Assembly (NCBI GenBank): GCA_902798605.1
Contig: CADBXH010000056.1
Span: 1-21,733, forward strand
Origin: an uncultured Ruminococcus sp.
Lineage (GTDB): Bacteria > Bacillota_A > Clostridia > Oscillospirales > Acutalibacteraceae
DNA length: 21,733 nucleotides
Direction: 5' to 3'
In this document: piece by piece, positions 1 through 6,287 of the stretch
How the letters are laid out: every line of letters starts with the position of its first letter
How positions within the stretch are numbered: position 1 is the first letter of the stretch
The notes under the pieces: generated by a model
What the model saw: only the letters and a program-made list of their open reading frames with translations
What the model was told of the DNA's origin: nothing
Databases searched by the model: none
Program-made: the position numbers and the translations under genes

Positions 1-70
1 TAGAAATACTCCGTGCTAAAATCCTTAAACAAATACTGTTAAGATTATTTTGCAGGGAGCGAGTGGGAGT

Positions 71-200
71 GATTCGCAAAGCGAATCAACTATGAACGCC
101 TAGCGTTCATATCATAACTTATGCGTAAGCATAATCATAACTGTACACTGATCACTAAAGTTTTGTATAGCGTGTTATCAGTTATGATTGGCTTCGCCAA
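71..200. repeat. Cluster of short perfect hairpins upstream of the four-helix-bundle gene
   Basis: The first 238 bases contain no convincing complete gene. Within them lie four small perfect hairpins: arms 71-77/81-87 (GATTCGC, loop AAA), 92-99/103-110 (ATGAACGC, loop CTA), 119-124/129-134 (TTATGC, loop GTAA) and 188-192/196-200 (TTGGC, loop TTC). A longer perfect inverted repeat, AATCATAACTG at 133-143 and its complement at 179-189, encloses about 35 bases. The ATCATAACT string occurs twice (111-119 and 134-142). Every short stem is perfect with a 3-4 nt loop, which suggests selection on RNA or DNA structure or a REP-like element. Function is unknown. A frame open from base 3 to a TGA at 93-95 could be the tail of an upstream gene, but it cannot be identified. 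Confidence 0.6.
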
Positions 201-238
201 GTTATTGCTTTATCAAGTTTTTTACAACGGAATGAATT

Positions 239-592
239 ATGAAAGACAGTATACTGAGAACTAAATCGAAGGAATTTGCAAAAGATGTTGTATTCTTATG
301 CAGAGGAATGAAAGCAAATCGGGTTGAATTTGCTCTGATAAATCAACTTCTTCGCTGCGGTACATCGGTTGGCGCTAATATTCATGAAGCTCAATATGCT
401 CAAGGGAAAAAAGATTTTATTTCAAAAATGGAAATCGCTTTAAAAGAGTGTAATGAAAGTGATTATTGGATTGAACTGTTGTATGAAACAAACAGCATAT
501 CTGCAAATGATTTTGATAGATTAAAAAGACAAATAATTGAAATCCGTAGAATGCTTGTTTCTTCTGTAACTACATTAAAAAACAAACAGTAA
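239..592 (+). CDS. Four-helix-bundle protein (23S rRNA intervening-sequence / TIGR02436 family)
   Basis: A 117-residue protein of the small four-helix-bundle family first met in proteins encoded by intervening sequences of 23S rRNA genes. The family pattern is visible: a CGTSVGANIHEAQ stretch around residues 40-52, KKDFISKMEIALKE at about 57-70, then a tyrosine-tryptophan pair (YWIELL) and a basic C-terminal helix. Length is normal for the family. The biochemical role is unknown; relatives include Avd, the accessory protein of diversity-generating retroelements, but no reverse transcriptase or variable repeat is present here. The ATG at 239 has only a weak ribosome binding site (CGGA, 228-231). 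It sits directly downstream of the hairpin cluster and is followed by a strong terminator. Family call is confident; function is not. Confidence 0.85.
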   Translation: MKDSILRTKSKEFAKDVVFLCRGMKANRVEFALINQLLRCGTSVGANIHEAQYAQGKKDFISKMEIALKECNESDYWIELLYETNSISANDFDRLKRQIIEIRRMLVSSVTTLKNKQ

Positions 593-595
593 ACA

Positions 596-634
596 CGCCG
601 TCAAGTGGGATAGTATCCTGCTTGGCGGCGTTTT
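596..634 (+). terminator. Rho-independent terminator, copy 1 of a repeated terminator/promoter module
   Basis: Stem CGCCGTCAAG (596-605) pairs with CTTGGCGGCG (621-630) through one G-U pair. The loop contains a further GGAT/ATCC pairing, and TTTT follows at 631-634. It begins three bases after the four-helix-bundle stop codon. A close relative occurs at 1973-2012. Confidence 0.85.
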
Positions 635-637
635 CTG

Positions 638-666
638 TTGCTAATTATCTGATTTTGTGGTAAGAT
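638..666 (+). promoter_or_regulatory. Sigma-A-type promoter for the first GNAT gene
   Basis: A -35 TTGCTA (638-643) is separated by 17 bases from a -10 TAAGAT (661-666). The predicted start near 673 gives a leader of about 24 bases with the GGAAAGG ribosome binding site. It follows the terminator directly and resembles the promoter at 2013-2041 in both boxes and spacer (a CTGATTT(T)GTGG string is shared). Confidence 0.7.
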
Positions 667-696
667 TAGATTACGATATTGGAAAGGCTGATTGAA

Positions 697-1320
697 ATGA
701 TCATAAACATCAGAAACATCAACGATACAGATCATTATGAAATAGAACTTGTCGCCAAAAGAGCTTTTTGGAATTTGAATATGCCCGGGTGTGACGAGCA
801 TTATTTGGTACACAGGCTTTGGAATGAGCCGTGCTATATTCCGGAGATATCTTTAGCCGCAACCACTGATGAAAAAGCGGTTGGCGCTATTTTGTATTCA
901 AAAGCCAAAATCGAAACCGATCACGGCAGCAAAGAGGTTCTGACCTTTGGTCCTTTATGCGTCGATCCCGATTATCAAAAGATGGGTATCGGCAAAAAGC
1001 TGTTGTTGGAATCTATGCGTTTGGCGGCTGAGAAAGGCTATCAAGCGATCTTAATCTGCGGTGTTCCGACGTACTATCCCAAGTTCGGCTTTAAGACAGC
1101 CGATATGTTTGGAATAACAATGCCAGACGGCTCCAATTTTGATGCTTTTATGGGATATGAGCTTCAAAAAGGCGCATTAAAAGGCGTGACCGGAAAGTTT
1201 TATGAAGATCCTCTTTTTGACTGTGATGTACACGACGAAGAGTATATGAAAGCGGTTAATGAATTCGACAAAAACTTCCCGTATATGGAAAAGAAGGTTC
1301 TGCCGCACCAGTGGAGGTAA
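697..1320 (+). CDS. GNAT family N-acetyltransferase
   Basis: A 207-residue acetyl-CoA-dependent N-acetyltransferase of the GNAT fold. The acetyl-CoA pyrophosphate loop (motif A) reads VDPDYQKMGIGKKLL at about residues 90-104, followed by a GVPTYYPKFGF segment, the usual tyrosine-bearing motif B region. The substrate cannot be told from sequence; relatives include YhbS-like proteins. The start chosen is the ATG at 697, which has GGAAAGG (681-687) nine bases upstream; an in-frame TTG at 679 overlaps that ribosome binding site and is unlikely. The gene has its own promoter at 638-666. A weak A/T-rich hairpin (1346-1363) follows the stop codon. The second GNAT gene at 2151 is preceded by the same regulatory module. 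Confidence 0.85.
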   Translation: MIINIRNINDTDHYEIELVAKRAFWNLNMPGCDEHYLVHRLWNEPCYIPEISLAATTDEKAVGAILYSKAKIETDHGSKEVLTFGPLCVDPDYQKMGIGKKLLLESMRLAAEKGYQAILICGVPTYYPKFGFKTADMFGITMPDGSNFDAFMGYELQKGALKGVTGKFYEDPLFDCDVHDEEYMKAVNEFDKNFPYMEKKVLPHQWR

Positions 1321-1426
1321 GGAAGTATTTGAGTAAAGCTGACAAGTAAAAAGAACTTTTTACAGATGCGTTTTTAATGGGTCCAAATTAAGAGAAAATG
1401 AAGATTTCAAAATCGTTTTTAAAGTC

Positions 1427-1454
1427 TTGATTTATCACATACTTCGCCTATAAT
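1427..1454 (+). promoter_or_regulatory. Sigma-A-type promoter for the lipoprotein gene
   Basis: A -35 TTGATT (1427-1432) and a consensus -10 TATAAT (1449-1454) are 16 bases apart, with a start expected near 1461 and a leader of about 49 bases. The stretch between the GNAT stop (1320) and this promoter holds nothing else apart from the weak hairpin at 1346-1363. Confidence 0.75.
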
Positions 1455-1509
1455 AAGCTTGTATCGTGGCAACAAAATGGCAACAGGATTTTTGATCGGA
1501 GGATATAAT

Positions 1510-1962
1510 ATGAAACGTACAGTATTTGCAGTGATAATACTTCTTGTAACAGTGTTTACTCTTAATGGATGTAACCATGATAAAAACATACCCAATGGAT
1601 ATATAAACAAAGAAGAGTATTTTGATAAAAACGGTTTTCAGGACTATACGGATTACTGTAAGTATTATTATTCTGACAAGACGCCTTTTGAAAAAGATTC
1701 GTCATATCAAAAAGTCACAGAATCCGATATTGATAATATAAAAGGCTACTTTTCAAATTTTGAAGAAGCGATGAAAGCCGGCGAAAGAATCAATGAATAT
1801 GATTTTGATGATAATTGCATAACCTCCGGTGATTATGTAAAAATCATTACCAAGGAAGGAACTCAGTCGAGTAATGCGGTTTACGGCAAATACGACAATT
1901 ATAATGTCTATTTCTTCGATGTTGATTCCGGTATTCTGTATTATATTCACAATAATATTTAG
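1510..1962 (+). CDS. Small predicted lipoprotein of unknown function
   Basis: A 150-residue protein with a lipoprotein signal: a short basic start (MKRT), a hydrophobic stretch to about residue 18, and a lipobox ending in Cys21 (LNGC). The mature part is acidic and rich in Asp, Asn, Tyr and Lys (for example YDNYNVYFFDVDSG near the C terminus), with no domain I recognise. It is probably anchored to the outer face of the membrane. The ATG at 1510 has a strong GGAGG (1498-1502) seven bases upstream; an in-frame TTG at 1459 lies at the promoter's expected start site and is rejected. The gene is monocistronic, between its own promoter and the terminator at 1973. The fast-evolving, tyrosine-rich body suggests an accessory surface protein, but function cannot be assigned. 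Confidence 0.75.
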   Translation: MKRTVFAVIILLVTVFTLNGCNHDKNIPNGYINKEEYFDKNGFQDYTDYCKYYYSDKTPFEKDSSYQKVTESDIDNIKGYFSNFEEAMKAGERINEYDFDDNCITSGDYVKIITKEGTQSSNAVYGKYDNYNVYFFDVDSGILYYIHNNI

Positions 1963-1972
1963 CAATAACATA

Positions 1973-2012
1973 GCCGTCAAGTTGGATAACCTCCTGCTTG
2001 GCGGCGTTTTTA
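1973..2012 (+). terminator. Rho-independent terminator, copy 2 of the repeated module
   Basis: Stem GCCGTCAAG (1973-1981) pairs with CTTGGCGGC (1997-2005) with one G-U pair, followed by a T-rich tail from 2007. Stem arms, the loop element CCTG and the downstream promoter all match the copy at 596-666, so the two were probably duplicated or spread as one unit. Confidence 0.85.
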
Positions 2013-2041
2013 TTGCCATATTTTCTGATTTGTGGTAGAAT
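2013..2041 (+). promoter_or_regulatory. Sigma-A-type promoter for the second GNAT gene
   Basis: A -35 TTGCCA (2013-2018), a 17-base spacer and a -10 TAGAAT (2036-2041). It overlaps the end of the terminator T-tail and corresponds base for base in layout to the promoter at 638-666. Confidence 0.65.
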
Positions 2042-2150
2042 TGTTTTGAAAGAAAATGATTAATATTATTTGGGACAATGTCTGTGAGGCACAAAAATAA
2101 TCATAAAGCTTATTAAAGCAGAATTTGAAGATATAAACACTATCCTGCAA

Positions 2151-2567
2151 ATGCAAAAAGTTGCATTTGCTGAGCTTTACGAAAAGTATCAGGATACCGA
2201 AACCAGCCCTGCAATGGAAAAATACGAGGATATTTTATTCCGCTTCAATCAGCCCGAAACGACCTACTATTTCATAACAGCTGATAATGAAAAAGTCGGC
2301 GTGATTCGTGTTGTAGACTTCAAGGACGGCGTTACCCGAAAAAGAATATCGCCGATTTCCATTATGCCGGAATATCGCAATAAAGGCTACGCTCAACATG
2401 CTATCATTGAAGCGGAGCATATTCACGGTAAGCATAATTGGAAGCTCGACACGATTTTGCAGGAAGCGGGTAACTGCTATCTGTACGAAAAGCTCGGCTA
2501 TCATCAAACCAGCAAAACAGAGATAATAAACGACAAACTAACTATCGTATTTTACGAGAAGGATTGA
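2151..2567 (+). CDS. GNAT family N-acetyltransferase (start uncertain, probably begins at an ATA codon at 2097)
   Basis: A GNAT-fold acetyltransferase; motif A reads IMPEYRNKGYAQHAI at about residues 66-80 counting from the ATG, and a YEKLGYH segment follows as the late acetyl-CoA contact. The substrate is unknown. The coordinates start at the first ATG (2151), giving 138 residues. However, the same frame is open upstream from 2088, and the extra 18 codons from 2097 read IIIKLIKAEFEDINTILQ, a textbook first strand and helix of this fold. A TGAGG ribosome binding site (2085-2089) sits seven bases before ATA 2097, while the ATG at 2151 has none. A 14-codon open frame (2056-2100) ends across that point. 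The next gene follows after 15 bases, so the two are probably cotranscribed. Confidence 0.8.
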   Translation: MQKVAFAELYEKYQDTETSPAMEKYEDILFRFNQPETTYYFITADNEKVGVIRVVDFKDGVTRKRISPISIMPEYRNKGYAQHAIIEAEHIHGKHNWKLDTILQEAGNCYLYEKLGYHQTSKTEIINDKLTIVFYEKD

Positions 2568-2582
2568 GAATAACAGCAAATT

Positions 2583-3368
2583 ATGAAACTAAATTATATT
2601 GATAAAGGAACTGAATTTGACTTTGGCAGGACTTCCGATAACTACGCCAAGTTCCGCGATATTTATCCCAAGAGTATGTATCAAAAGCTGATTAACTTCG
2701 GCATAGGGCAGAGGGGTCAAAAAATCCTTGACCTCGGCAGCGGTACGGCTGTTTTGCCGATAAATCTGAGCCATTCCGGAGCCGAATTCACCGCGACGGA
2801 TATTTCCGAAAATCAAATCGAATACGGCAAATCGCTTGTCAAAAGCAAGGGGATAGGCAATATCGATTTCAAGGTCTGCTCCGCCGAGGACACGGGCTTT
2901 GAAAATAACAGCTTTGATGTTGTAACGGCCGTCCAGTGCTTTCAATATTTTGATACCGAAAAAGCGGCAGCAGAAATACATCGAGTACTAAAACCAAACG
3001 GCTTGTTTTGCAAGATTTTTATGGACTGGCTGCCGTATGAGGATGAAGTTATCGGCGAGATGGAAAACCTTGTCTTAAAATACAACCCTGATTGGAGCGG
3101 CAAAGGCTTTAAGCAATTTGAATACCGCTATCCAAGCTGGGCAATAGACAGGTTTGACATCGACACAATACATTCCTACAATGCCCTTATTGAATTTTCA
3201 ATACAAGACTGGCTCGGCAGAGTCCTGACCTGCCGCGGAGTCGGCGCGAGTCTGAGCGATGAAAAGATAAAGAAATTTGAATCGAAGTACAGAGAATTAC
3301 TCAGCAAATATGCCGAACCGCTCAAATTAAAGCACCAGATCCACATCGAAATCTACAGGAGGAAATAA
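2583..3368 (+). CDS. Class I SAM-dependent methyltransferase
   Basis: A 261-residue methyltransferase of the Methyltransf_11/25 type. Motif I (ILDLGSGTAVLP, about residues 48-59) binds S-adenosylmethionine; an acidic strand end (TATDIS, near 71-76) contacts the ribose; and NSFDVVTAVQCFQYFD around 108-123 is motif IV and what follows. The C-terminal 100 residues, with tryptophan- and tyrosine-rich stretches, probably form the substrate lid. The substrate is not predictable. It starts 15 bases after the GNAT gene without its own clear promoter, and its last codons carry the AGGAGG ribosome binding site of the DUF4250 gene, so the three are likely one transcript. Confidence 0.85.
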   Translation: MKLNYIDKGTEFDFGRTSDNYAKFRDIYPKSMYQKLINFGIGQRGQKILDLGSGTAVLPINLSHSGAEFTATDISENQIEYGKSLVKSKGIGNIDFKVCSAEDTGFENNSFDVVTAVQCFQYFDTEKAAAEIHRVLKPNGLFCKIFMDWLPYEDEVIGEMENLVLKYNPDWSGKGFKQFEYRYPSWAIDRFDIDTIHSYNALIEFSIQDWLGRVLTCRGVGASLSDEKIKKFESKYRELLSKYAEPLKLKHQIHIEIYRRK

Positions 3369-3370
3369 TT

Positions 3371-3544
3371 ATGATACCAAATGATCCTATGATATTGCTC
3401 AGCTTTATTAACACCAAGCTCCGTGATAATTATAATAGCCTTGATTTTCTCTGCGATGATTTGCAGCTCGACAAAGCCGAGCTTGAAGCAAAGCTCTCGG
3501 CAATAGATTACAAATACGATCCAGAGCTCAACAAATTTGTTTAG
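3371..3544 (+). CDS. DUF4250 domain-containing protein
   Basis: A 57-residue protein starting MIPNDPMILLSFINTKLRD and ending in the pattern KLSAIDYKYDPELNKFV, which matches the small DUF4250 family common in Firmicutes and found in other gut bacteria. No function is known for the family. The acidic, leucine-patterned middle (SLDFLCDDLQLDKAEL) looks like a helix-turn-helix-sized helical bundle, but DNA binding is not established. The ATG is preceded by a near-perfect AGGAGG (3357-3362) inside the end of the methyltransferase gene, two bases downstream of whose stop it begins. Its stop codon overlaps by four bases the stop codon of the opposing membrane-protein gene. Confidence 0.85.
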   Translation: MIPNDPMILLSFINTKLRDNYNSLDFLCDDLQLDKAELEAKLSAIDYKYDPELNKFV

Positions 3545-4242
3545 TCATACCATTTTTCAGAAACCCGCTTATTAAGCGATATATAGCCCCATGACATAAA
3601 ATACGCGCAGGAGTAGATTATCGCTCCTGCAAGCAAAACATACCACAGCGGGCGCGTATTTACCTCTAAAAACGAGTATGGTATCTTATCCTGCGGGATA
3701 AATCCCCACAGTATCAAATTGATCATTATCACAGCGTAAATCGTGATTAGCGCCGAGCCGTTAAAGCGCATTATCGGCTTGATTTTAGCTGCCGGCGGTT
3801 CGGCTATCAAAAACGATATAATCGTCAAAGCCGGAATAATAACGTGCATATTAAAGGAATCATACTTTAAGATGTTCGGCTTGTCGGGAATAAAGGGAAC
3901 TAAAGAGACAAAAATCACGAGTGCGATAATGCTCTCGGTAACAACCGATGTGAGCCGCAAAAAATAAATCTTCTTGCTTATCAGATCCTCTCCTTTTATG
4001 ATCTCAGCAATACTTATTATCGCCGTTATCAGCGAGATTATCGAAGTAAAAAGCGTACCGTTTATTGTCATAAATCTGAAATCCGACAAAAAATCCCAGT
4101 CCATATCCTCAACAACGGATATTAAAAACGAGCAAAAGCCCAGAATCGAGATAGTCAGTCCTATTAGAATATTTAGCTGCTTTTTATATTTGAATCTTAC
4201 CTTTGTGTATTCTATACTTTTTGAGGCTGTTGTTTCGTTCAT
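3541..4242 (-). CDS. Six-helix integral membrane protein, Pr6Pr-like
   Basis: A 233-residue membrane protein with about six hydrophobic helices, near residues 23-44, 60-82, 92-115, 130-147, 162-182 and 200-220, a basic cytoplasmic N terminus and a short basic tail. The spacing, the LRLTSVVTESI helix, the HVIIPALTIISFL helix and the aromatic WYVLLAG final helix resemble the Pr6Pr family (predicted six-helix proteins of unknown role). That match is from memory of the family pattern, so the family name is tentative. The ATG at 4242 has AGGAG seven to eight bases upstream. It lies downstream of the thrH terminator and no strong promoter was found for it. Its 3' end overlaps the DUF4250 gene by four bases, tail to tail. 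Confidence 0.6.
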   Translation of the reverse strand: MNETTASKSIEYTKVRFKYKKQLNILIGLTISILGFCSFLISVVEDMDWDFLSDFRFMTINGTLFTSIISLITAIISIAEIIKGEDLISKKIYFLRLTSVVTESIIALVIFVSLVPFIPDKPNILKYDSFNMHVIIPALTIISFLIAEPPAAKIKPIMRFNGSALITIYAVIMINLILWGFIPQDKIPYSFLEVNTRPLWYVLLAGAIIYSCAYFMSWGYISLNKRVSEKWYD

Positions 4243-4302
4243 TTACTCTGCTCCTAATTCGTTATCACATATTAGTGATTTGCAGAATAAAAAAATTAAT
4301 AC

Positions 4303-4347
4303 ATAAAAAAATAATGTCATTCTTAGGAGTTACCCAAGAATGACATT
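4303..4347 (-). terminator. Rho-independent terminator after thrH
   Basis: A perfect 12-bp stem, AATGTCATTCTT (4313-4324) with AAGAATGACATT (4336-4347), and an 11-base loop. On the minus strand it is followed by a T-rich tail (run of A at 4305-4310 on the plus strand). It begins ten bases after the thrH stop codon. Confidence 0.85.
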
Positions 4348-4356
4348 TATTATAAA

Positions 4357-4956
4357 TCAAAGATTTTCTTTGATAGCCGCCAAAAGCTCATCATATGTTT
4401 CAAAAGCAGGGAGATCGGGGTTATCCTTTTGGATCGACTCGGGACTCTTAAAGAGGAAGCCCGCTTTGCTTGCCCTGATCATACCGAGGTCGTTAAAGCT
4501 GTCGCCGCTCGCGATAGTTTCAAAACCAATCGACTGCAATGCTTTAACTGTGGTATATTTTGATTTTTCACATCTCATTTTGAAGTCGACGACCTCGCCG
4601 CTATCCGCAACAACAAGCGAGTTGCAGAACAGGGTGGGGTATCCCAATTTCTTCATAAGAGGTGCAGCGAACTGAGTAAAAGTATCGCTGATTATTATAA
4701 CCTGACAAATGGATTTGAGCTCATCCAAGAACTCTTTAGCGCCCGGCATCGGGTCAATAGTTGCGATAACGTCCTGTATCTCTTTGAGTCCGAGGCCGTG
4801 CTGTTTTAAGATATCGAGTCTGTACCTCATAAGCTTGTCGTAATCAGGCTCGTCGCGTGTTGTCTTTTTAAGCTCGGGGATCCCCGAAGCCTCAGCAAAG
4901 GCGATCCATATCTCCGGTACAAGTACGCCCTCTAAATCCAAGCAAGTGATTGTCAT
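4357..4956 (-). CDS. thrH: ThrH: phosphoserine phosphatase / homoserine phosphotransferase (HAD superfamily)
   Basis: A 199-residue HAD-superfamily enzyme matching ThrH, which in Pseudomonas removes phosphate from phosphoserine and can pass it to homoserine. Motif I reads CLDLEGVLVPEIW (residues 5-17), with Asp7 as the nucleophile and Glu9 as the acid/base in the ThrH-type D-L-E arrangement. Motif II is the IIISDTF serine/threonine at about 89-95, and motif III/IV is SGDSFNDLGM near 149-158. Length is close to the Pseudomonas protein. The gene has a near-consensus promoter beginning right after the upstream GTPase gene, an AAAGGA ribosome binding site and its own terminator, so it is monocistronic. 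No serine or threonine biosynthesis genes are adjacent, so the in vivo role could be serine synthesis or threonine salvage. Confidence 0.88.
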   Translation of the reverse strand: MTITCLDLEGVLVPEIWIAFAEASGIPELKKTTRDEPDYDKLMRYRLDILKQHGLGLKEIQDVIATIDPMPGAKEFLDELKSICQVIIISDTFTQFAAPLMKKLGYPTLFCNSLVVADSGEVVDFKMRCEKSKYTTVKALQSIGFETIASGDSFNDLGMIRASKAGFLFKSPESIQKDNPDLPAFETYDELLAAIKENL

Positions 4957-4986
4957 AAAATCATTCCTTTCTATAATTACCCAAAA

Positions 4987-5015
4987 ATTATATAATATAA
5001 AAACTAAAAAGTCAA
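4987..5015 (-). promoter_or_regulatory. Sigma-A promoter of thrH
   Basis: Read on the minus strand: TTGACT (5015-5010), 17 bases, TATAAT (4992-4987). The -35 box abuts the stop codon of the GTPase gene. This shows thrH is transcribed independently despite the short 59-base gap. Confidence 0.85.
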
Positions 5016-6278
5016 TTAGAGAGCAGTTTCGTCAATACATTCGTCAAGCGCGCCGATAATTGCCTTTTTGTCCATTTTCCTGCCGATAAATACAAGCTTA
5101 TTCACTCTGTCACCGTAAACAGGGTGCCATGTCGCCGCGAGATCGGGGTTCATTGCAAGTATCTCTTTGCGGTCTTTCTCAGGGAACGCCGCGATCCAGT
5201 CGCCGTCATCGGTAGCTATCTTCTGCTTGCCGCTCTGCTCAAAAACATATGCGGTGTTGGGATTTTCTTTTATCCAGAAAAGACCCTTAGCACGGATAAC
5301 TTCCTTCGGCCACTTCTTGAATACGAATTCCTCAAACCTGCTCTTTACAAATGGCTTAATGTTCTGATAAACAAAGGTTCCTATACCGTATTCCTCAGCC
5401 TCACCCTCGTCGTGATGATGGTGGTGATGGTGATGATGACCGTGATGATGTTCTTCGTGCTCGTCGTGGTGGTGCTCGTGGTGCTCATCCTCATCATGAT
5501 GATGCTCGTGTTCTTTTTCCTCCAAATCCTCGGAGTTTTCACCCTCAAGCTCCATAGCCTTCATCCAGCCGGCGCTTGTCGCGATTTTCTCAAAATCAAA
5601 GCGGTGTGTGTCCAAAATCTCGCCAACATCGATCTTACCGTAATTAGTCTCGATAATCTTTGCCTCGGGCTGTAATGCTCTAATGACTTCGATTACATTG
5701 GCCTTTTCCTGCTCGGTGACGTCGTCAATCTTATTAAGGATGATCGTAGTACAGAACTCGATCTGCTGAATCAATAGATTTTCGATATCGTCCTCGTCAA
5801 GGTCATCGTTCATAAGGCTTGAACCTGAACCGAACTCGTCAGCCATTCTCTTTGCGTCAACAACAGTCGTCACGTTGTCAAGGTAGGCGACAGGGGGCAG
5901 ACCCTGCGACTGTCCGCTGCCGTCGAGCATACAGATAGAACCCGCGATCGGAGCCGGCTCGCAAATACCCGAAGCCTCTATAAGAATATAATCAAATTTG
6001 CCGGACTTGCAAAGCTCAATTATCTGCTTCATCAAATCGACCTTGAGCGTACAGCAAATGCAACCGTTAGAGAGGGGAACGAGGTTTTCATCCTTCTGGG
6101 TAACTGCGCCGCCCTTGGCGATGAGCGAAGCGTCAATGTTCACCTCGCCGATGTCGTTAACGATAACGGCTACCTTATAGCCCTGTTGGTTAGATAATAC
6201 GTGATTAAGTACAGTTGTTTTGCCCGCGCCGAGGTAACCTGTGAGAACGGACACGGGGATAAGCTTGTTTCTTTTCAT
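5016..6278 (-). CDS. CobW/COG0523-family GTPase (putative metallochaperone) with histidine-rich loop
   Basis: A 420-residue G3E-family GTPase that probably delivers a metal, most likely zinc, to a target enzyme. The P-loop GYLGAGKT is at residues 14-21, the family metal-binding CICC motif at 73-76 (Cys73, Cys75, Cys76) and the NKID guanine-specificity motif at 182-185. From about 257 to 289 lies an acidic histidine-rich stretch with 22 histidines, nine of them consecutive, followed by the CobW C-terminal domain (from about 297). COG0523 covers zinc (ZNG1, YciC, ZigA), cobalt (CobW) and nitrile hydratase activators; the His-rich loop favours zinc or nickel handling over corrin synthesis, and no cobalamin synthesis gene is nearby. 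AAGGAG lies seven bases before the ATG. It follows the glycosyltransferase gene by nine bases, so it is probably cotranscribed with it. Confidence 0.88.
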   Translation of the reverse strand: MKRNKLIPVSVLTGYLGAGKTTVLNHVLSNQQGYKVAVIVNDIGEVNIDASLIAKGGAVTQKDENLVPLSNGCICCTLKVDLMKQIIELCKSGKFDYILIEASGICEPAPIAGSICMLDGSGQSQGLPPVAYLDNVTTVVDAKRMADEFGSGSSLMNDDLDEDDIENLLIQQIEFCTTIILNKIDDVTEQEKANVIEVIRALQPEAKIIETNYGKIDVGEILDTHRFDFEKIATSAGWMKAMELEGENSEDLEEKEHEHHHDEDEHHEHHHDEHEEHHHGHHHHHHHHHDEGEAEEYGIGTFVYQNIKPFVKSRFEEFVFKKWPKEVIRAKGLFWIKENPNTAYVFEQSGKQKIATDDGDWIAAFPEKDRKEILAMNPDLAATWHPVYGDRVNKLVFIGRKMDKKAIIGALDECIDETAL

Positions 6279-6287
6279 AATTACTCC

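Noticed and set aside
3..95. Open frame at the left edge, possibly the C-terminal end of an upstream gene
   Set aside because: Only 30 codons are visible, with no recognisable motif, and it runs through the first hairpin; insufficient to call.
239..592. Part of a diversity-generating retroelement (Avd-like protein)
   Set aside because: No reverse transcriptase, template repeat or variable repeat is found in the window.
679..696. TTG at 679 as start of the first GNAT gene
   Set aside because: It lies two bases before the GGAAAGG ribosome binding site that correctly serves the ATG at 697.
1346..1363. GTAAAAAG/CTTTTTAC inverted repeat after the first GNAT gene as a terminator
   Set aside because: The loop is only two bases and the stem nearly all A-T, with no T-tract following; too weak.
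595..2012. Integron-type attC sites flanking the small accessory genes
   Set aside because: The stems lack the R'/R'' core (GTTRRRY) pattern, end in T-runs and are followed by promoters; they behave as terminators, and no integrase is present.
5124..5675. A 183-codon plus-strand frame opposite the COG0523 gene, with Val/Met-rich runs
   Set aside because: The runs are the antisense of the histidine codons (CAC/CAT); there is no initiation signal.
5016..6278. CobW as part of the cobalamin system at 15155-21620
   Set aside because: It is about 9 kb away on the opposite strand without a riboswitch; the histidine-rich loop and lack of cobalamin synthesis genes favour another metal.
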